The notes under the pieces are model-generated. The model saw only the letters and a program-made list of their open reading frames with translations. It was not told the origin of the DNA and made no database searches. Positions 59,872 to 64,000 of a stretch of DNA of 64,000 nt are shown piece by piece. Both the position numbers and the translations under genes were made by a program. The first letter of the stretch is position 1. Every line of letters starts with the position of its first letter. The stretch spans positions 91,270-155,269 of the forward strand of contig CAJTSF010000004.1 in NCBI GenBank assembly GCA_910578985.1, read 5' to 3'. The DNA is from an uncultured Odoribacter sp. (GTDB taxonomy: Bacteria; Bacteroidota; Bacteroidia; Bacteroidales; Marinifilaceae).

Positions 59872-61011
59872 ATGAAACATATCAAGCGAGAAGTAAAATT
59901 AGCCATCACGGCTATTGCCGCGGTAATTATTTTGATTTGGGGAATTAATTTTCTGAAAGCAAGGGCTTTGTTTGAAAAAAACTATGTGTTTTATGGAGTA
60001 TATGACAGGGTGGATGGTTTGAAAGTATCCAGTAGTGTCATTTATCGGGGATACGGAGTGGGACAAGTGAATGATATCCGGTTTGTGGGACCGCGTTATG
60101 AAAAAGTATTAGTGCAGTTTTCAGTAGGTAAGAATCTCCAAATCCCTTCCAATACGATAGCTTCGATCCAGAGTGCGGATTTGATGGGAGGGAAAGCTAT
60201 CCAATTGTTGCCGGGAAATTCGGAAACCTATGCCAAAAGCGGTGATACTTTGCGCAGTGAATTGTCAATGGGGTTGATGGAACAACTTACGGAACAAATG
60301 GAGCCGTTGAAAGAGAAAATCGGACGTATTATGACTTCTTTGGATACGGTATTATTTTCTTTGTCGGAATTGTTTGATGAGAGTCAGGATGGAAATATTC
60401 GCACTTCTTTGAAAAGTGTGGGGCGTACGCTTGCTTCTGTGGAACAGGCATCCGGGACTTTGAATGCTTTATTGAATAAGGAATCGATTCGAATTTCCGA
60501 TATATTGTCGGAAATTCATCAGGTGACCGGAAATATAGAAAGTATCAGCGATTCGCTGAAAGCGGTTCAGCCGGCAAATACCCTTCTCAGTTTGAATGAT
60601 GTCTTGGCACAGACCGATTCAATCGTTAGCAAAATTAACCGCGGCACGGGAACTTTGGGAAATGTCGTGAACAATGATGAATTATATGATAATTTGACAT
60701 TGGTGAGCGAAAACCTGAATCGGCTGTTGGTTGAATTTCGCCAAAATCCCAAACGTTTTGTGAGTTTTTCGGTTTTTGGAGGAAATAAGAAGCAGGAAGA
60801 AGGGGGTTACGGTATAGTCGTTGCCGAGAGTAAAAAACCGTTACCTTTGAATGCAGAATTATACCTCGATTATCCAGACTTAAAGGAAATTCGTAAAAAT
60901 GGGACCTACTTTTATCTGCTATATACCGATTTCAATTTGAAACAAGCGAAGAAAGAATTGGAAGAGGTGAAACAGGTATTTGAAAAGGCGTATATAGTTA
61001 AATTAGATTAA
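59872..61011 (+). CDS. MCE/MlaD family lipid-transport protein
   Basis: 379 residues. One membrane anchor (VKLAITAIAAVIILIWGINF, about 9-28) is followed by an MCE domain (about 38-115; VYDRVDGLKVSSSVIYRGYG, VGQVNDIRFV, DLMGGKAIQLLPG). Then comes a long helical region (about 130-290) and a C-terminal FYLLYTDFNLKQAKKELEEV segment. MCE proteins form hexameric rings that shuttle phospholipids between membranes. The matching permease and ATPase are not seen nearby. It follows the amidase by nine bases and is probably co-transcribed. Confidence 0.88.
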   Translation: MKHIKREVKLAITAIAAVIILIWGINFLKARALFEKNYVFYGVYDRVDGLKVSSSVIYRGYGVGQVNDIRFVGPRYEKVLVQFSVGKNLQIPSNTIASIQSADLMGGKAIQLLPGNSETYAKSGDTLRSELSMGLMEQLTEQMEPLKEKIGRIMTSLDTVLFSLSELFDESQDGNIRTSLKSVGRTLASVEQASGTLNALLNKESIRISDILSEIHQVTGNIESISDSLKAVQPANTLLSLNDVLAQTDSIVSKINRGTGTLGNVVNNDELYDNLTLVSENLNRLLVEFRQNPKRFVSFSVFGGNKKQEEGGYGIVVAESKKPLPLNAELYLDYPDLKEIRKNGTYFYLLYTDFNLKQAKKELEEVKQVFEKAYIVKLD

Positions 61012-61362
61012 ATATTACATTGAAAAAAAATCTAAACAAGAGAGGTTGGGCAGATGATCTATTTACATAATATATTTTCGAAGCACATAATTATGTTAAA
61101 ATCGTATTGTAGAGTAACTCTTTGATTTGAATTGTTTAGCGGAATTTTTTTGCCTGTTTTTTCTAACGAATACTGATAAATAAAGGAAGTTTTTTAGAGA
61201 AAAAATTCGACAGAAAGCCGAATGTAAAATACTGGTAAATAGATGTTTGTTTTTAAACAACTGATAGATAGAGTAAAAGGTTTTTTGAAAACAACCAAAT
61301 GAAAAGTCATTTTTTTATGAATTATTTTTTGTAGAATTTAGCGTGCTGAAAAGAGAGAGAGT
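61012..61362. other. AT-rich gap before dnaA, no origin motifs recognised
   Basis: 351 bases, very rich in A and T. It holds the palindrome ACATAATTATGT (61085-61096) and TTGTTTTTAAACAA (61247-61260). No TTATCCACA-type DnaA box is found on either strand. A loose promoter-like TATTTTTTG (one base too long for the -7 consensus) lies 40 bases before dnaA. It may contain the dnaA promoter; an origin here is not supported. Confidence 0.4.
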
Positions 61363-62784
61363 ATGGAAAAAGAACATGTAAGAATTTGGGCAAAGTGTTT
61401 ATCTCTGATTAGAGAACAGGTCGTTCCTAAGAAATTCAGGATACTGTTTGAACCGATTCGTGCGCTTAAATTTCAAGATGGAGTATTGACTCTGCAGTTG
61501 CCGAGTGCTTATGTACATGAGCAGTTGGAAGGGGAGTTTATAGATGTTTTGCGCAGTGTTTTGCAGCATGTGATTGGACCGAATGCCAAATTGATGTACT
61601 CGGTTGTGGTTGATCCGAAGACATCAGATGCTCGGACTATTACTTCCGCTCCGCAGGTTAAAACGACGGAGAATATCATTTATGCTGCCGGTCCGAAAGA
61701 GCAGGAGGTAAAAAATCCTTTTCAAAAAGATACGAGACGTATAGAAATAGATTCGAATCTGAATCCTTCATATACGATGAACAGTTATATTGAAGGCTCT
61801 TGTAATCGCCTTGCCCGTTCGGCAGGAATGGCAATTGCACAGCATCCGGGAGGAACGGCTTTCAATCCTCTATTGATTTATGGAGGTTCCGGTTTGGGAA
61901 AAACCCATTTGGCCCAAGCCATCGGTTGGGAGATAAAACAAAATTTCCCGAATAAAGTGGTGCTGTATGTTCCGACCAATATATTTCAATCGCAATTTAC
62001 GGAAGCGGTATTGCGGAATGAGTTGAATAACTTCATGCATTTTTATCAATTGATAGATGTGCTTATTTTGGATGATATCCAGGAATTAGCGGGGAAAGAA
62101 GCCACGCAGCGTACCTTTTTTCATATATTCAATCATTTACAGCAAGCCGGGAAACAATTGATTTTGACTTGTGACAAGGCGCCGGTGGAATTGCAGGGAA
62201 TGGAAGAACGTTTGTTATCGCGTTTCCGTTGGGGGTTAGCGGCGGAAATAAAGATGCCGGATTATGATACCAAAAGGGAGATTTTTGTTCATAAAGCCCG
62301 GAAGGACGGGATGGATTTTTCGGAGGAGGTGATTGATTATATTTGCAAGCAGATGATACATAATGTGCGTGAGTTGGAAGGGGTGATGATTTCTTTGCTG
62401 GCACAGTCTGCTTTTATTAAACGTGATCTGACCTTGGAGGTGGTGCAGGATATTTTGGAAAAGATTGTCAAGAGGCAGAGACGGGAAGAAGAATTGACTG
62501 TAAGCAAAATACAGCAAGTGGTTTGCGAGCATTTTAAAGTGCCGGAGGAGTTGTTACAGACGAAAACGCGTAAACGGGAGATCGTACAGGCACGGCAGGT
62601 TGCCATGTATCTGAGCAAGAATCTGACGAATGATGCTTTATCTTATATCGGCAGGCAATTGGGGAAAAAGGATCATGCCACGGTAGTGTATGCCTGTAAG
62701 GTAGTCGCTGATTTGATGCAAACAGATCGGAACTTTAAATTGGAAGTGGAAGAAATACAGCGTAAACTATATAGTGGAAACTGA
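61363..62784 (+). CDS. dnaA: Chromosomal replication initiator DnaA
   Basis: 473 residues. Domain I (RIWAKCLSLIREQVVPKKF), a linker, the AAA+ domain with Walker A GGSGLGKTHLAQA and Walker B VLILDDIQ, SRFRWGLAAEI (sensor region), and domain IV with the signature RQLGKKDHATVVYACK. It opens the replication origin. It has YigZ overlapping its 3' end and no dnaN next to it. Confidence 0.97.
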   Translation: MEKEHVRIWAKCLSLIREQVVPKKFRILFEPIRALKFQDGVLTLQLPSAYVHEQLEGEFIDVLRSVLQHVIGPNAKLMYSVVVDPKTSDARTITSAPQVKTTENIIYAAGPKEQEVKNPFQKDTRRIEIDSNLNPSYTMNSYIEGSCNRLARSAGMAIAQHPGGTAFNPLLIYGGSGLGKTHLAQAIGWEIKQNFPNKVVLYVPTNIFQSQFTEAVLRNELNNFMHFYQLIDVLILDDIQELAGKEATQRTFFHIFNHLQQAGKQLILTCDKAPVELQGMEERLLSRFRWGLAAEIKMPDYDTKREIFVHKARKDGMDFSEEVIDYICKQMIHNVRELEGVMISLLAQSAFIKRDLTLEVVQDILEKIVKRQRREEELTVSKIQQVVCEHFKVPEELLQTKTRKREIVQARQVAMYLSKNLTNDALSYIGRQLGKKDHATVVYACKVVADLMQTDRNFKLEVEEIQRKLYSGN

Positions 62785-63373
62785 TGTTTACAAGACCATA
62801 GAAAGACCTTCAGAGGGATTATACAAAGAAAAGGGAAGCCGTTTTATGGCTTTCGCCTATCCTGTGCGAACAGAAGAAGACATTCGACAGATTGTTTCCG
62901 CTTTAAAAGAAAAATACTACGATGCTCGCCACCATTGTTATGCTTGGCGGTTGGGGGCAGCTAAAACACATTTCCGGATAAATGATGACGGTGAACCCTC
63001 TTCGACAGCAGGGAAGCCGATATACGGACAGATTCAATCCAATGACTTGACTGATATATTAGTGGTGGTTGTCCGTTATTTTGGCGGAATCAAATTGGGC
63101 GTTCCCGGTTTGATACATGCTTACCGGGAAGCGGCAACCGATGCTATCGCTCAAGCCATAATCGTAGAAAAAACAGTTAATGAGCAATTGAGGATTCATT
63201 TTAGTTACTTGGTATTGAATGATGTCATGAAAATTGTAAAAGAAGAGGGGGCTGAGGTATTGGAAAGAAATTTTGAAATGGCATGCGAGATGTTGCTTTC
63301 GATCCGTCAAAAAGATATGCCTGCTTTAAAAAACCGTTTGCGTTATGTGGAATCCGCCAGTTTTTCGGAATAA
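62774..63373 (+). CDS. yigZ: YigZ/IMPACT family protein
   Basis: 199 residues from a GTG at 62774 that overlaps dnaA by 11 bases; no ATG lies before the conserved part. The IMPACT N-terminal domain has FMAFAYPVRTEEDI, ARHHCYAWRLG, NDDGEPSSTAGKPIYGQI and VVRYFGGIKLGVPGLIHAYR. A ferredoxin-like C-terminal domain follows. The family is linked to translational control under stress in eukaryotes; the bacterial role is not established. Confidence 0.9.
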   Translation: METDVYKTIERPSEGLYKEKGSRFMAFAYPVRTEEDIRQIVSALKEKYYDARHHCYAWRLGAAKTHFRINDDGEPSSTAGKPIYGQIQSNDLTDILVVVVRYFGGIKLGVPGLIHAYREAATDAIAQAIIVEKTVNEQLRIHFSYLVLNDVMKIVKEEGAEVLERNFEMACEMLLSIRQKDMPALKNRLRYVESASFSE

Positions 63374-63400
63374 AAATAATTGAAAAAAGTTCTTGGAAAA

Positions 63401-63431
63401 TTTGCAGTAAATAAAATTCTCTCTATCTTTG
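63401..63431 (+). promoter_or_regulatory. Promoter of tRNA-Lys
   Basis: TTTG (63401-63404), exactly 19 bases, then TATCTTTG (63424-63431), 26 bases before the mature tRNA. Confidence 0.8.
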
Positions 63432-63457
63432 CACTCGCAATTGAGAGATTGTGGACC

Positions 63458-63530
63458 GATTCAGTAGCTCAGCCGGTAGAGCACAACACTTTTAATGTTG
63501 GGGTCCTGGGTTCGAATCCCAGCTGGATCA
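63458..63530 (+). tRNA. tRNA-Lys (anticodon TTT)
   Basis: 73 bases. The acceptor GATTCAG pairs with CTGGATC, then discriminator A. The D-arm is GCTCAGCCGGTAGAGC, the anticodon stem-loop AACACTTTTAATGTT has TTT, and the T-arm is CTGGGTTCGAATCCCAG. CCA is not encoded. Confidence 0.95.
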
Positions 63531-63565
63531 CTGAAATGCTGGACAAAAATGGACAGTAAATGTAC

Positions 63566-63600
63566 AACTCCTACAATATCAAGGTATTGTAGGAGTTTTT
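63566..63600 (+). terminator. Terminator after tRNA-Lys
   Basis: A perfect 13-bp stem AACTCCTACAATA/TATTGTAGGAGTT with a six-base loop, then TTTC. Bases 63601-63745 hold no gene I can support. Confidence 0.85.
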
Positions 63601-63745
63601 CTTTGTGGAATGTCTGTGACCTACGACCCCACTTTTGGCGATGAAGTGCAGTAATGGTGTAGAGTTGGTGTAGAAATGGCAGGGGGTGCGTTGGGTAAGC
63701 GTAGGTTGAGCGTGGATTATTTGTGGATGGGGGAATAGTTTTTTC

Positions 63746-63798
63746 GGGTCAATCCGAAATTACGGTGCATATGTTAAAATGCATCGAGGAGAATGTTA
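63746..63798. repeat. IS end repeat, copy 1
   Basis: 53 bases starting GGGTCAATCCGAAATTACGG, differing at one position from copy 2 (63948-64000). It lies just downstream of the transposase fragment stop and so probably is the terminal sequence of the insertion element. Confidence 0.65.
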
Positions 63799-63803
63799 AA
63801 AAT

Positions 63804-63947
63804 TCAGGCGTATAGTTTGACAAGTCGGAAGATAAAGAAATCACGGTCACGGACGCCTCTCATTTGAGAACGGAATATCTTAACCTTTGAGTTGAAGGAC
63901 TCTGCCGAGGCGTTGGTGGCACGACGGCGGAAGTAGTTGAGTATAGT
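63804..63947 (-). pseudogene. Transposase C-terminal remnant (ISL3/ISAon1-like)
   Basis: 48 codons on the minus strand ending in TGA at 63806-63804. The residues NYFRRRATNASAESFNSKVK and GVRDRDFFIFRLVKLYA match the C-terminus of ISL3-like DDE transposases common in Bacteroidetes. The reading frame is cut at 63948 by another copy of the element's own end sequence, which brings a stop codon. Confidence 0.75.
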
Positions 63948-64000
63948 GGGTCAATCCGAAATTACGGTGCATATGTTAAAATGCATCGATGAGAATGTTA
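63948..64000. repeat. IS end repeat, copy 2, running out of the window
   Basis: Same orientation and same first base as copy 1, so it looks like the start of a second copy of the element that interrupts the first. Confidence 0.65.

Noticed and set aside
63531..63745. Possible integrase attachment region after tRNA-Lys
   Set aside because: The area holds a terminator and unassigned sequence, but no integrase gene and no repeated tRNA end can be seen within the window.
1..64000. CRISPR array, rRNA operon, riboswitch of a known class, prophage
   Set aside because: No regularly spaced repeats, rRNA sequence, recognisable riboswitch core or phage structural genes were seen.

Overview
The window is chromosomal DNA of an anaerobic member of the Bacteroidetes, most likely order Bacteroidales. 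Supporting signs are the sigma-ABfr type promoters (TTTG, about 19 bases, TAnnTTTG) in front of many genes, an LpxC-FabZ fusion, SprA/Sov and GldFG of gliding and type IX secretion, a Bacteroidetes-type LptD, lipoproteins with a K-D-D surface-export signal after the lipobox cysteine, tryptophanase, Rex, and a Na+-pumping methylmalonyl-CoA decarboxylase. A 4-hydroxybutyrate/butyrate-type CoA-transferase next to indole-forming tryptophanase would fit an Odoribacter/Butyricimonas-like gut bacterium, but that genus-level guess is inference.

Layout. 1-2.7 kb: end of urocanase, folC, rex. 2.7-5.9 kb: thrS-infC-rpmI-rplT translation operon. 6.0-11.2 kb: dapB-lepB, a MATE exporter, a CapA-like phosphatase and a DsbD-alpha-like secreted protein. 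11.2-15.9 kb: rimP-nusA-infB (minus strand). 16.0-19.4 kb: lpxD-lpxC/fabZ-lpxA. 19.4-21.6 kb: a small membrane protein and tnaA with a possible leader ORF. 21.6-25.7 kb: accessory region with a fold-back repeat, a tiny zinc-ribbon gene, and a complete diversity-generating retroelement (DGR). 25.8-33.6 kb: ruvA and the giant sprA. 33.6-37.5 kb: dgt, CoA-transferase, smpB, a membrane protein. 37.5-41.7 kb: mce-mmdA-oadG-biotin carrier-decarboxylase beta operon. 42.0-47.8 kb: aminopeptidase P, dnaN, a DnaQ-like exonuclease, gldFG fusion. 47.8-50.2 kb: tRNA-Arg followed by an AT-rich islet with a lipoprotein, a YefM-YoeB toxin-antitoxin pair and gene debris. 50.2-63.4 kb: ppdK, radical SAM protein, prolyl-tRNA deacylase, M64 peptidase, lptD, amidase, mlaD, dnaA, yigZ. 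63.4-64 kb: tRNA-Lys and a broken insertion sequence.

The standout system is the DGR at 22.7-25.65 kb. A surface lipoprotein with a formylglycine-enzyme/C-type-lectin fold ends in a 136-bp variable repeat (VR). A matching 136-bp template repeat (TR) lies inside the 3' end of the reverse transcriptase ORF. VR and TR differ at 14 positions and every one is an adenine in the TR, which is the signature of adenine-directed mutagenic retrohoming. An HRDC-domain protein takes the accessory position and is probably translationally coupled to the reverse transcriptase. A structured element of about 108 bp occurs both before the target gene and immediately after the VR, and its base pairing is kept in both copies despite sequence change.
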